Part shown: in pieces, positions 9,101 to 16,139 of the stretch
How the letters are laid out: each line of letters starts with the position of its first letter
How positions within the stretch are numbered: position 1 is the stretch's first letter
From: DAOTXN01 sp034435435
Lineage (GTDB): Bacteria > Chloroflexota > Anaerolineae > S140-20
Direction: 5' to 3'
DNA length: 26,958 nt
Assembly: GCA_034435435.1 (NCBI GenBank)
Contig: DAOTXN010000096.1
Location: 1-26,958, forward strand
Translations under genes and position numbers: made by a program
The notes under the pieces: generated by a model
Told to the model about the DNA's origin: nothing
Database searches by the model: none
What the model saw: only the letters and a program-made list of their open reading frames with translations

Positions 9101-10139
9101 CCTTGATTTGATAGCTGACTGGGCGCTACATGACCCTAACCCAGCCAAGGAACTTTGGCGCATCCCTGCCAGCAGTGGAGAACCGTACTACGGTGGCGAC
9201 CCACATTCTCACGGCATCAATTCTAATCGAGGTGCGGCTGTTCTAGTAGTCTGCCGCTGTGCTATGTCACGCAAGCCCCCCCAGGTCGAGCGAACCTTCC
9301 AGTTGCTGGAGCAGGCTGCTGACGACCCCTCTACAGCCGTTCGAACCTGCGTGGTCGAGAGGTTGGGTCCCATGCTGAACGAGGACGATGTGTGTACCCT
9401 GGCCATTTTTGAGCGGACGCTGGAGGGTCACCCCAAGTTACTGCAGAGTCCGCTGGTTCATCGCTTCCTTTATTGGACGTATCGCGAGCATTTTCCGCAA
9501 ACCCGCCCTATCATCGAAGCTTTGCTGAGCGATGAAGATGATGCCACCCGCCAGGCGGGCGCTCGTCTGGTCTGCTTGGCTGCTTTCCAATATCCAGAAG
9601 TGGATGAGTTTGCAGGGCGGGTTACGCGCGGTGACGTGGCGATGCGGCGGGGCGCGGCTCAGGTCTATGCCCGCAACCTGGAAATTCAGGATGTGGAAAG
9701 CGTCTGCCAGGAACGCCTGCTGCGTTTGATGCACGACTCTGACGAACAGGTACGGGATCACATGGACGAGTGTTTTCAGTATCTGCGTCCTGAACACCTG
9801 AATCGCCTACAGCCTTTCATTGAGCAGTTTCTCACCTCACCAGCCCTGATGAACGGGGCGCGACATTTGGTAGAGTATCTCGCTCCCCTGGCCCCCGATG
9901 CGCCTGATCTGGCTTTGATGGCGACGGAGCGCATTTTGGATGTGGCAGGCAGTGAGGTGACGGACATACGCACGGCAGCGGCCATGATGGAGCGCGATTT
10001 GGTGCGTTTGCCGCTGACGGTGTACACGCATTCCTTTGGCCCGGATGAAAAGTCCCGAGCGATGGGCTTGTTTGAGCGCATGTTGGAATTGGGGAGTCGT
10101 GCGGCGCAGCAGGCACTGTCGGATTGGGATCGACGGTAA
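6156..10139 (+). CDS. Large P-loop NTPase with helical-repeat body (STAND/NACHT-like)
   Basis: 1327 residues. Residues 10-33 hold a short Gly/Val-rich motif (GPVTGDYAHVEQHF) that recurs in the next gene. Walker A is DQAGGGKT at about 97-104, Walker B is LFVVLLDQLDAL at about 158-170, and a sensor-like strand RIVASCRTFDL lies near 195-205. The remaining ~900 residues are mostly alpha-helical HEAT-like repeats, ending LFERMLELGSRAAQQALSDW. STAND NTPases are nucleotide-driven switches that sense a signal and trigger an effector (family knowledge); bacterial relatives act in phage defence. No TIR, protease, nuclease or membrane effector is visible at either end, so the effector may be a partner protein. 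The ATG lies two bases after the TPR gene 4 stop. It could also be called simply an AAA ATPase. Confidence 0.8.
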   Translation: MGEQENENAKYHVEINKAYGPVTGDYAHVEQHFHVEQPLPLPISRDELLIAIRQAGAELRTYPNEVACIHIDRVEVDEIVEWALNAEPKQRLGMVLDQAGGGKTVVMRDVLERLEDTVPVLAIKADWLSGVKTSGDLAERLGLPATVEECARSLATEGLFVVLLDQLDALSLALSRDQATLDVMLTTLARLRDLEGMRIVASCRTFDLNHDLRLSTVQVDRKFRLQPLTEEQVNGVLRALGVDPTRLLPGHRELLTVPLHLEVYARVVVGDALVQLPESFRTLQELYEALWRKRIEVVLPDTPAPKERVTAVYRLVDAMQSRRQLAAPEAVLDECPEAAKYLERVGFIRREGSNWLFFHQTLFDYCYARRFVAQGRSLSQEILGGPQGLFERSQMVQVLAYLRGADEKAYRRELTDLLFADGLRVHLRLLLIGWFGSLPNPTADELRIARRLIQDADGQVRFLRAAGGSEDWFDLLNDDVLPTLLRTDDDRLFDVLIRYLGTLIQRRTDAVLAHLRPHLGASEAWDARIAFCLSQLEDWQSDEALDMLCDLLSRGRATNWERFCLHNIAKSSNLATGCRALRAYLDHCLDDLLAQEQAERQDAEADPTAAYRTDLPSRFGWDHELLGDYAIDEIMKGAAQVCPQAVIEHLLLWFVRAAMTLTEPAGSDEDYPSDSLFSWGWVGASVSKAAVFALRMVEALQNLAKTEPVSFRALAAQLANVESLAIQRVLARAFLAGAKTYASDIFDYLTADKRRLNLGDLEDSHYDSYRLYRAVFRHLDAERRAVLEQLILDLQPKWERRGLGRRGITQLHFLKSVDLPDLLSEKAQRRLQELEHKFPGFELQPPRGIEVGAVGSPIEDSAQSKMSDEAWLGAMRKYDDSTAWGAPREEVLKGGVIELSRAFTEQVKKDPKRFYRLAQRFDETISLYYVGAAISGLAGSDAPAEWLFDLVRQFAPRIEGETRRGVCWALEKRAEAGVPDDLLDLIADWALHDPNPAKELWRIPASSGEPYYGGDPHSHGINSNRGAAVLVVCRCAMSRKPPQVERTFQLLEQAADDPSTAVRTCVVERLGPMLNEDDVCTLAIFERTLEGHPKLLQSPLVHRFLYWTYREHFPQTRPIIEALLSDEDDATRQAGARLVCLAAFQYPEVDEFAGRVTRGDVAMRRGAAQVYARNLEIQDVESVCQERLLRLMHDSDEQVRDHMDECFQYLRPEHLNRLQPFIEQFLTSPALMNGARHLVEYLAPLAPDAPDLALMATERILDVAGSEVTDIRTAAAMMERDLVRLPLTVYTHSFGPDEKSRAMGLFERMLELGSRAAQQALSDWDRR

Positions 10140-10180
10140 GTAGCCTATTGCGTTCTCATATTTAAAGGGAGTAAAAGATC

Positions 10181-11797
10181 ATGCCCGAACCACAACCCTA
10201 CATCGTCGGTCGTCAATCGGAAGTAGAACGCTTTGCCGCGCTGCTGGAGGGCCGCGCGGCGCACTGGCTGCTCAACATCTACGGTCCCGGTGGCATCGGC
10301 AAGACCGTCGTTGGTCAAAAGATGCAGGCGTACGCCGATGAAAAGGGTATCCCGCTGGCGTTCGTGGACGGCATTCGTCCTGACCTGACACCTGACCGCA
10401 TCTTGTACGCGATCAAGGAAGGGCTGGCGGCCGCTGAAGCGCTGGCCGATGCCTTTGATGGGTTCGAACGAGAATATCAGGAATATCTGATCGTGCAACA
10501 GATACTCCAGCGGGGTGGCGGCGTCCAGGCCATGTTCGACGTGGTGGGCAACCTCAAGGACCCGGCCGGTTTCGCCCGGGTGATCGCCGGGCTGGGCAAG
10601 GCCCTCACCGAAAAGGTCCAGCAGACGGTCAGCAATCGCTTTGCCCTGGAACGTTACCTGCGCGGCGTGGAGCGGGCGTTGACCCGCAGCCTCTCAACAG
10701 GGCTGGAAGCGGCCGTCGAGAAAGCGCCAGGTCCATTGGCGATGGTGGTAGATACCTACGAGGAGATGGAGGGTCTAGACGATTGGGTGTGCCGCACTTT
10801 GGTCCCGGCGTTGCCAGCGGGCATCAAGGTCGTCGTGCTGGGGCGCAACGCGCTGCCCAAGGTCAATTTCGACTGGGGCGAGTATGGTGAATCGTTGCGC
10901 GCAATAGAGTTGCCGGAATTGCCCGAGGCGGATGCCAAAGCCTATCTCGTCCATCATGGCCTGCGTGATTCAGCCGCCCTCGATCAAGTGTATCGCTTTA
11001 CCGGCGGGTATCCGCTGTTACTGGTACTGGTCGTGCACTTGCAGCGAGAGGCGGGAGGTTGGGACCAGATCGGCGCGCTGGAATACGAAGCAGACCGTGA
11101 ACGAGTAGCGACTAAATTACTGGAGCGCATCCTGCGCGAGGAGCGGGCCAAAGAGGTGCAGGCTTTTCTGGAAAAGGGCGTCGTCGCCCGCTGGTTCACG
11201 CCCGAAGTAGTGAGCGTGATCCTGGAGGTGAGCGGGCAAGAGGCCCACGCGATCTACACCAGGCTCCAGCGCCACTCTTTCGTCGAGCGCCACCCCTACG
11301 GCCTCAAGTTCCACGACAAGATTCGAGAGCTGCTCCTGGCCCGATTAAAGTTCAACCAGCCGGAATATGATCGCGTTGTCAAACGTTTGACCGACTATTA
11401 CGCAGAGAAGGCGGGTATCCAGCGAGACGAGGAGCAGCAAGTGGCAAAGAGCAAGTATGACATTCACATCCACACGGCCTCAGGCGTCGTAATTGGCGAC
11501 CGGGCTCAGGTGACGCAGACCTTTCAAACGCCGGCCAAAGATCAAGACCAATCTGGCGAAGCCCAATCTGGCCAAGAGACAGCGCGTTTGCGCCAGCTTT
11601 TGACCGACCGGCTGGACCTGGAAGAGTTGCGCACTTGTTGTGCTGATCTGGGGATCGATTTTGACAACTTGCAGGGTGAGGGCAAGGTGGCGCGGATACG
11701 TGAACTCATCCTGTACCTGGAGCGCCGCCAAGAGGTCCAACGATTGATCGCCTGGCTGCGCCAGAATCGCCCCGACATCAATGCCGACTTGGCCTGA
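10181..11797 (+). CDS. STAND-type ATPase with C-terminal EAD-like adaptor domain
   Basis: 538 residues from ATG 10181 with a clear AAAGGGAG ribosome binding site. It opens with FVGR-type sequence (YIVGRQSEVERFAALLEG), Walker A GPGGIGKT at 35-42 and Walker B MVVDTYEEM with the Asp near 191, then a helical and winged-helix region with GGYPLLLVLV near 280 typical of STAND ATPases. Residues 425-448 repeat the Gly/Val motif of the upstream NTPase (GVVIGDRAQVTQTF). Residues ~468-538 (LRQLLTDRLDLEELRTCCAD, then LGIDFDNL and GEGK) resemble an effector-associated domain of the EAD7 kind, a small homotypic adaptor that recruits effectors (family resemblance by eye). It is last in the TPR/NTPase operon; 182 bp separate it from brxA. 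It is probably the signalling partner of the large NTPase. Confidence 0.82.
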   Translation: MPEPQPYIVGRQSEVERFAALLEGRAAHWLLNIYGPGGIGKTVVGQKMQAYADEKGIPLAFVDGIRPDLTPDRILYAIKEGLAAAEALADAFDGFEREYQEYLIVQQILQRGGGVQAMFDVVGNLKDPAGFARVIAGLGKALTEKVQQTVSNRFALERYLRGVERALTRSLSTGLEAAVEKAPGPLAMVVDTYEEMEGLDDWVCRTLVPALPAGIKVVVLGRNALPKVNFDWGEYGESLRAIELPELPEADAKAYLVHHGLRDSAALDQVYRFTGGYPLLLVLVVHLQREAGGWDQIGALEYEADRERVATKLLERILREERAKEVQAFLEKGVVARWFTPEVVSVILEVSGQEAHAIYTRLQRHSFVERHPYGLKFHDKIRELLLARLKFNQPEYDRVVKRLTDYYAEKAGIQRDEEQQVAKSKYDIHIHTASGVVIGDRAQVTQTFQTPAKDQDQSGEAQSGQETARLRQLLTDRLDLEELRTCCADLGIDFDNLQGEGKVARIRELILYLERRQEVQRLIAWLRQNRPDINADLA

Positions 11798-11866
11798 AAA
11801 ACCACCTACAGCCCCGTTTTGGTCCTGCATAATGATAACCCCCTTGATTCGTGGCCCGGCACTTTG

Positions 11867-11882
11867 AGCGCCAGGTCGCGCT
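11867..11882. promoter_or_regulatory. Inverted repeat overlapping the brxA promoter -35 (possible operator)
   Basis: AGCGC at 11867-11871 and GCGCT at 11878-11882 form a perfect 5-bp inverted repeat around a 6-bp spacer. The right arm touches the first base of the -35 box. The position suits a repressor site, but the arms are short and no regulator gene is present in the window. Confidence 0.25.
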
Positions 11883-11910
11883 TGTCATCCATCACCCACA
11901 ATAGTATAAT
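11882..11910 (+). promoter_or_regulatory. Sigma70-type promoter of the BREX operon
   Basis: TTGTCA at 11882-11887 and a perfect TATAAT at 11905-11910 are separated by 17 bp. Transcription would begin near 11917, giving a leader of about 60 bases before the brxA TTG codon. It lies in the only gap of more than 100 bp between genes in the window, between the STAND ATPase gene and brxA, which supports two separate transcription units. Confidence 0.7.
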
Positions 11911-11943
11911 GCTTTAACTTGCAATTAGTCAACGGCCAAGAAA

Positions 11944-11961
11944 AAAGCCTCGACAGGCTTT
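11944..11961. promoter_or_regulatory. Leader hairpin upstream of brxA; weak terminator on the minus strand
   Basis: AAAGCCT (11944-11950) pairs with AGGCTTT (11955-11961) around a CGAC loop. On the minus strand the stem is followed by a run of six T, the form of an intrinsic terminator, but no minus-strand gene approaches from the right. On the plus strand the T run is too short to terminate well, so it may act as a 5' leader structure. The segment TCGACAGGCT...CAGGGG also resembles the CCCTTCGACAGGCTCAGGGC repeats found elsewhere in the window, so it may be a decayed copy. Confidence 0.35.
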
Positions 11962-11979
11962 CCAGGGGATTACCGCACT

Positions 11980-12807
11980 TTGGAACCCATCTATTCCAGC
12001 CGCATCATCAAAGCCAGCGCGTTGATTGCCGATACGAAAGTGCTATTGGCCGCGTGGGATTTGCAGCAATCGGTCGCGGAAAACCTGGAGCGCGCGCGGC
12101 AGGAAAACGTCCTGGGCAAAGCCTCCCGAAGGCGTGTTCAGGACATCTTGGCAATTTTCCGCCAGCGTTATTTTGAAGACCTCGACGTCGGAACGGCGCT
12201 GGTCACGCTGGCCCACAGGGCCGCGCAGCCACAGGCCCAGGCCCACGCATCAGTCCAGTGGCTCGATCCCTTGCTCTATTTTTTCGCGGCCCAGAACGAT
12301 CGCACGTTGCGCGACCTGGTCGTGGAGGTGATTTATCCCCGCCATCTGGCCGGCTATACCGACTTGCCGACCCAGTACGTGGCGCGCGCCGTCCGGGGTT
12401 GGGTGGCAGAGGGCAAGACGATGACCGCGTGGGGAGACGAGACCATCGCCCGCGTGGTACGTAACTCTTTGGCAGCGTTACGCGACTTTGGCGTTTTGCA
12501 GGGCGCTGCTCATAAACGCATCGCCCCGATTTACCTTCCCACGCCTTCCTTTGCCCTCATTGCCTTATGGTTGCAGGCGCGGGAACGTTCCGGGGACCGG
12601 GTGTTGCACAGCGACGAATGGAAGTTGTTTTTGCTGCCCGTCGAGGGAGTGGAACGCTTTTTCATCGAGGCGCAGCAGGAGCATCTATTAACCTATCACG
12701 CGGCCGGTTCGGTGGTGCGCATCGAGTTCCCGGCCGGGAATTTGACCGAGTATGCCCATGTCATCCTTGGACAAGCTCAGCATTTCACCTTTAAAAGAGC
12801 GCGTTAA
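11980..12807 (+). CDS. brxA: BrxA (DUF1819), BREX core protein
   Basis: 275 residues from TTG 11980. The start YSSRIIKASALIADTKVLLA and the following SVAENLERARQENVLGKASR are characteristic of the BrxA/DUF1819 family, which starts at about this point, so TTG is accepted; AGGGG lies 11 bases upstream. BrxA is a small helical DNA-binding protein found in BREX systems, which methylate host DNA and block phage replication (family knowledge). Its length of roughly 200-270 residues is normal. It is the first gene after the promoter at 11882-11910 and overlaps brxB, matching the usual brxA-brxB order. There is no sign of damage. Confidence 0.87.
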   Translation: MEPIYSSRIIKASALIADTKVLLAAWDLQQSVAENLERARQENVLGKASRRRVQDILAIFRQRYFEDLDVGTALVTLAHRAAQPQAQAHASVQWLDPLLYFFAAQNDRTLRDLVVEVIYPRHLAGYTDLPTQYVARAVRGWVAEGKTMTAWGDETIARVVRNSLAALRDFGVLQGAAHKRIAPIYLPTPSFALIALWLQARERSGDRVLHSDEWKLFLLPVEGVERFFIEAQQEHLLTYHAAGSVVRIEFPAGNLTEYAHVILGQAQHFTFKRAR

Positions 12808-13366
12808 AACCCTGGAAGCGGACTTGAGGGCTTCGCCGATGCGTCACTATATTTACCATGACTTGCCCTTTGCCATCTTTTGCTATCCCCCGCACCAAGA
12901 GTGGACCATGCGCCGCGAGATTGAATTGCTGAAAACGCGCCTGGAAAACGACGCCGGACGGGTGGTGGTGACAATCTCGCTGGCCGAATTGTTATGGCAG
13001 GCGATTGACGAAAGTGAGGGCATCGAAGCCATCGTCGCGCTAGAACGTCAGTATGGATTTCAAGCGGTGCAATTGCAGATTCAGGACTATTTGTCGGACC
13101 CGGACTGGCGGCCGCTGCCGGACTTGCTGGCCGAACGGCTGGCGGCGCTGGACCCTGCCCGCCACGTCGCCTTTATCGTGCGCGCGGGCGCTCTGGCCCC
13201 GAATATCTACCGCGTGTCCAAGCTGTTAGACGAGATGAAAGGGCGCACCCGCGTGCCGTGCGTGCTGTTTATGCCCGCCACGACCGAGGGACGCAGCAGT
13301 CTGCGCTTTATGGGCATCGCGGAGAACGAGGGCAGGGGAAGCTATCATACCAAGGTGTATGCGTAG
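12752..13366 (+). CDS. brxB: BrxB (DUF1788), BREX core protein
   Basis: About 204 residues. ATG codons at 12752 and 12758 are both possible (MPMSSLDKL or MSSLDKL), and both overlap the end of brxA. Sequence such as YHDLPFAIFCYPPHQEWTMR, then RVVVTISLAELLWQ, and near the end RTRVPCVLFMPATTEGRSSL with GSYHTKVY fits the BrxB/DUF1788 family. BrxB is required for BREX activity, but its biochemical role is not settled. Length is close to the family norm. The TAG stop at 13364-13366 shares its last base with a palindromic repeat that fills most of the gap to brxX. Confidence 0.87.
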   Translation: MPMSSLDKLSISPLKERVKTLEADLRASPMRHYIYHDLPFAIFCYPPHQEWTMRREIELLKTRLENDAGRVVVTISLAELLWQAIDESEGIEAIVALERQYGFQAVQLQIQDYLSDPDWRPLPDLLAERLAALDPARHVAFIVRAGALAPNIYRVSKLLDEMKGRTRVPCVLFMPATTEGRSSLRFMGIAENEGRGSYHTKVYA

Positions 13367-13424
13367 CCACAGAGACACAGAGGACACAGAGGTTTTTTCT
13401 CGGTGATCTCTGTGCCTCTGTGGC
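13366..13424. repeat. CCACAGAG-type palindromic repeat, copy 1
   Basis: The left arm GCCACAGAGACACAGAG (13366-13382) pairs with the right arm at 13408-13424 with one mismatch. It begins on the G of the brxB TAG stop and ends just before the brxX ribosome binding site. Related copies lie at 18355, 19050 and 19508. It probably folds in the mRNA between brxB and brxX. Confidence 0.85.
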
Positions 13425-13437
13425 AAAGGACTCAACT

Positions 13438-15471
13438 ATGACTCAGCCTCTAACCGACCGGGAACGCAAAGCCATCCACGACCTGGCGCTGGCGGCCCGC
13501 GAGTTACTGACCCGTGAGGCCCGCGAGTTGTTGGAGGGGACCTACGGCCTTTACCCCGACGGCCGCGTGGAACCCCCGGAAAAGCTGCCCCAGGTGCAGG
13601 CCGACCCCGAAACCGCCGAGACCTACCACCGCCTGGCCCAATATCTGGCAGACGAGATGGACGCCGGCCTGTCGCGCCAGGAGGCGGTTAATGGGTTGAT
13701 CAAAGAAGTGGCCTTTACCCACCTCAACCGGCTGGCAGCCCTCAAGATGATGGAGGCACGCAAGCTGATCCGGGGCGCGCTGAACAAGGGCGCTGACTCG
13801 AACGGCTTCAAGTTCTACCTGGCCGACCCCGAGCACGCCGCCGACTATGCGCTGTTTCAGCAGGGGGGCGCAGACGCCGCCTACCGCCATTTTTTGCTGT
13901 GGCAGTGCGCTCAGATTGCTGCCGAGGTGCGCGTGCTGTTCGACCCCGACAACCTGGTCAGCCGCTTGTTCCCCCGCCCGCGAGCGTTGAAAGCCCTCCT
14001 GGCGCTGCTCAACTCGGAGAAACTGGAACAAGCCTGGCAGGCGGACGAGACCGTTGGCTGGGTGTATCAGTATTTCAACGAGCCGGAACTCCAGGCGGCC
14101 TTTGAAAAAGTGCGCACCAGCGGGGTCAAGTTCGAGGCCCAGGACATCCCCTCTGCCACGCAACTCTTTACTCCCCGCTGGATCGTGCGCTTCCTGGTTC
14201 AAAACACGCTGGGGCGTCTGTGGGTTCAGATGCACCCAGACACCTGTTTGATTGGCGCCGCACTACTCGACTACCTCGTGCCTTTGGGGGGCGAGATCCC
14301 GCCTGAACCTTTGCGCCCGGTCAAAGAGATCACCTTGCTGGATCCGGCGTGTGGGGCGATGCACTTTGGCCTGGCCGCCTTTGACCTGTTTGTCGCGATG
14401 TACCGGGAAGAGCTGGAGCGCGCCGGCCAGCCCGGCTGGCCGGCCGCGCCGTCCGTGAGCGCCGCCGCCGAGATCCCGGCGGCCATTCTGGCCCACAACC
14501 TCTTTGGCATTGACATTGACCTGCGCGCCGTTCAACTGGCCGCCCTGGCCCTGTACTTGAAGGCCCGAAGCTGGCAGCCGGTGGGGGGACAACGGAATAC
14601 GCAGCACGCCATGCGTGTCAACCTGGCCTGCGCCGACGTGCAGCCCCTGGACGGCGCGCGGCTGGGGGCGTTCTTGCGCGAGGCGCGTTTTACCCGGCCC
14701 ATCTACGAGCGCCTGATCCGGGCGCTGTGGGAACGCCTCAAGGACGTGCACCAGCTCGGCTCGCTGCTGCGGCTGGAAGTAGAGATCAACGCGCTGATCG
14801 CCCAGGAGCGCGCCCGCTACGAGGAGACGCCTCTGTTTGCCGGGCTGCCGGGCGAGTTCGAGCGCCAGGCGGCCGAGGAAGAGTTTTGGGCTATCCTCTC
14901 GGTCCAGATCGTGCAAGGGCTGGACGAGTTCGCCCGTCAGCATGCCGGAGTCGGAGCGGATCAGACCTTCTTTGTCGGTGAGGCAGTCAAGGGACTGAGG
15001 CTGCTTGACTTGCTGCTGCGGCGATATGATATTGTCGTGACCAATCCGCCGTATCTGGACTCTCGTTATTATAACCTTGATCTCAAGCGACTAATTGAGC
15101 GATACTATCCTGGTAGCAAGCGTAATCTTTATTCTGCTTTCACAGAACGCTGCCTTGAATTCATTACAGAAAACGGTCGACTTGGCATACTCACTGGTCA
15201 GAGCCTCATGTTCATTTCGTCTTTCAGCAAACTTCGGGAACGGTTACAGGGGGAAACGGTCATTGAAACTTTGCTTCAGTTTGACTACCATTTATTCGAG
15301 AATGCGCGTATGGATACAGCGTGTTATGTTCTGCGCCGCGAGCCGGACACCCCACGCCGCGAAAACAGCACAGGCGTCTACTTTCGCCTGGTGCACGAAC
15401 CGAACTCGGAGGCCAAACAACGGGCCTTTGAGCAGGCGCTGGCTGCTCTGCGCGAAACAGCATTGCAATAA
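13438..15471 (+). CDS. pglX: BrxX/PglX adenine methyltransferase, N-terminal catalytic half
   Basis: 678 residues from ATG 13438, with AAAGGA seven bases upstream. The open frame extends further 5' only through the palindromic repeat. SAM-binding motif DPACGAMHFGL starts near residue 302, and catalytic motif NPPYLDSRYYN starts at 536, giving a gamma-class N6-adenine methyltransferase. BrxX marks host DNA in BREX and takes part in exclusion of unmarked phage. Family members are about 1200 residues; here the frame stops after the catalytic domain (EQALAALRETALQ) and the rest lies at 16972-19050, beyond an AbiE pair. Bases 15061-15330, just after NPPY, are about 43% GC by my count against clearly richer surroundings, suggesting exchanged sequence. 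It could act as a two-chain enzyme with the 3' half, or be inactive. Confidence 0.9.
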   Translation: MTQPLTDRERKAIHDLALAARELLTREARELLEGTYGLYPDGRVEPPEKLPQVQADPETAETYHRLAQYLADEMDAGLSRQEAVNGLIKEVAFTHLNRLAALKMMEARKLIRGALNKGADSNGFKFYLADPEHAADYALFQQGGADAAYRHFLLWQCAQIAAEVRVLFDPDNLVSRLFPRPRALKALLALLNSEKLEQAWQADETVGWVYQYFNEPELQAAFEKVRTSGVKFEAQDIPSATQLFTPRWIVRFLVQNTLGRLWVQMHPDTCLIGAALLDYLVPLGGEIPPEPLRPVKEITLLDPACGAMHFGLAAFDLFVAMYREELERAGQPGWPAAPSVSAAAEIPAAILAHNLFGIDIDLRAVQLAALALYLKARSWQPVGGQRNTQHAMRVNLACADVQPLDGARLGAFLREARFTRPIYERLIRALWERLKDVHQLGSLLRLEVEINALIAQERARYEETPLFAGLPGEFERQAAEEEFWAILSVQIVQGLDEFARQHAGVGADQTFFVGEAVKGLRLLDLLLRRYDIVVTNPPYLDSRYYNLDLKRLIERYYPGSKRNLYSAFTERCLEFITENGRLGILTGQSLMFISSFSKLRERLQGETVIETLLQFDYHLFENARMDTACYVLRREPDTPRRENSTGVYFRLVHEPNSEAKQRAFEQALAALRETALQ

Positions 15472-15491
15472 CTTGCCATCTAGGGCATAAT
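15463..15491 (+). promoter_or_regulatory. Promoter of the AbiE pair, probably giving a leaderless mRNA
   Basis: TTGCAA (15463-15468) and CATAAT (15486-15491) are 17 bp apart and overlap the end of the brxX 5' half. A start of transcription seven bases after the -10 box falls on 15498, the A of the abiEi ATG. There is no Shine-Dalgarno sequence before that ATG, consistent with leaderless translation. Confidence 0.55.
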
Positions 15492-15497
15492 ATCGCT

Positions 15498-16139
15498 ATG
15501 GAATTCACGGAGCTTTTGGGGATCGTGGGCGACGCGCCGGCCTTTGAGACCGGCCTGCTGCTGGTCGGCGGCGTGGACCCGGCCAGCGTGCAGCGCCAGC
15601 TTTCGCGCTGGACGCGCGCCGGCTGGCTTTATCAATTGCGCCGCGGCGTGTATGCGCTGGCGCCGCCTCACCAGAAGGTCAAGCCGCACCCTTTTGTGGT
15701 GGCCAACGCGCTGGTGCGTGGCTCTTACGTCAGCTTGCAATCTGCCCTGGCCTATTATGGGCTGATTCCTGAACACACGCCGCAGGTGACCAGCGTCACA
15801 ACGGCGCGGACGGGGCGCTGGGAGACGCCGCTGGGCGACTATGCCTTCCGCCACATCCAGGCGGCCTGGTTCCACGGCTACCGGCGGCTCGATGTGGGCC
15901 ACGGGCAAGCAGCCTTTGTCGCCACGCCGGAAAAGGCGCTGCTGGACCTGGTCTACTTGCAGCCCGACGGGGAGGCGCCGGCCTATCTGGAAACGTTGCG
16001 CTTGCAGGCCCTCGAGCGGCTCGACCTGGAGCGCCTGGCCCAAATGGCCGAGGTGCGTGGCCGCCCCAAGCTGCAGCGGGCCGCGCAGTCTATCGCGGCC
16101 CTGGCCCAGGCCGAAGCCTTGGAGTACGAGACGCTATGA
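15498..16139 (+). CDS. abiEi: AbiEi-like antitoxin / transcriptional repressor
   Basis: 213 residues. The N-terminal winged-helix segment (VQRQLSRWTRAGWLYQLRRG) and the later HGYRRLDVGHGQAAFVATPE followed by KALLDLVYL are typical of AbiEi antitoxins. AbiEi neutralises AbiEii and represses its own promoter by binding inverted repeats (known for the streptococcal system). The gene overlaps abiEii by 4 bp (ATGA), the standard arrangement for this type IV toxin-antitoxin pair. The pair sits between the two halves of brxX. GC content is high, like the outer brxX regions and unlike the AT-rich patches on either side of it. The ATG at 15498 has no ribosome binding site. Confidence 0.87.
   Translation: MEFTELLGIVGDAPAFETGLLLVGGVDPASVQRQLSRWTRAGWLYQLRRGVYALAPPHQKVKPHPFVVANALVRGSYVSLQSALAYYGLIPEHTPQVTSVTTARTGRWETPLGDYAFRHIQAAWFHGYRRLDVGHGQAAFVATPEKALLDLVYLQPDGEAPAYLETLRLQALERLDLERLAQMAEVRGRPKLQRAAQSIAALAQAEALEYETL

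Noticed and set aside
11944..11967. Intrinsic terminator for the upstream STAND operon
   Set aside because: The T run needed for plus-strand termination is missing and the hairpin lies downstream of the brxA promoter.
13258..13437. Extended start of the brxX 5' half upstream of 13438
   Set aside because: The extension reads through the end of brxB and a palindromic repeat; ATG 13438 has a proper ribosome binding site and begins where the family begins.
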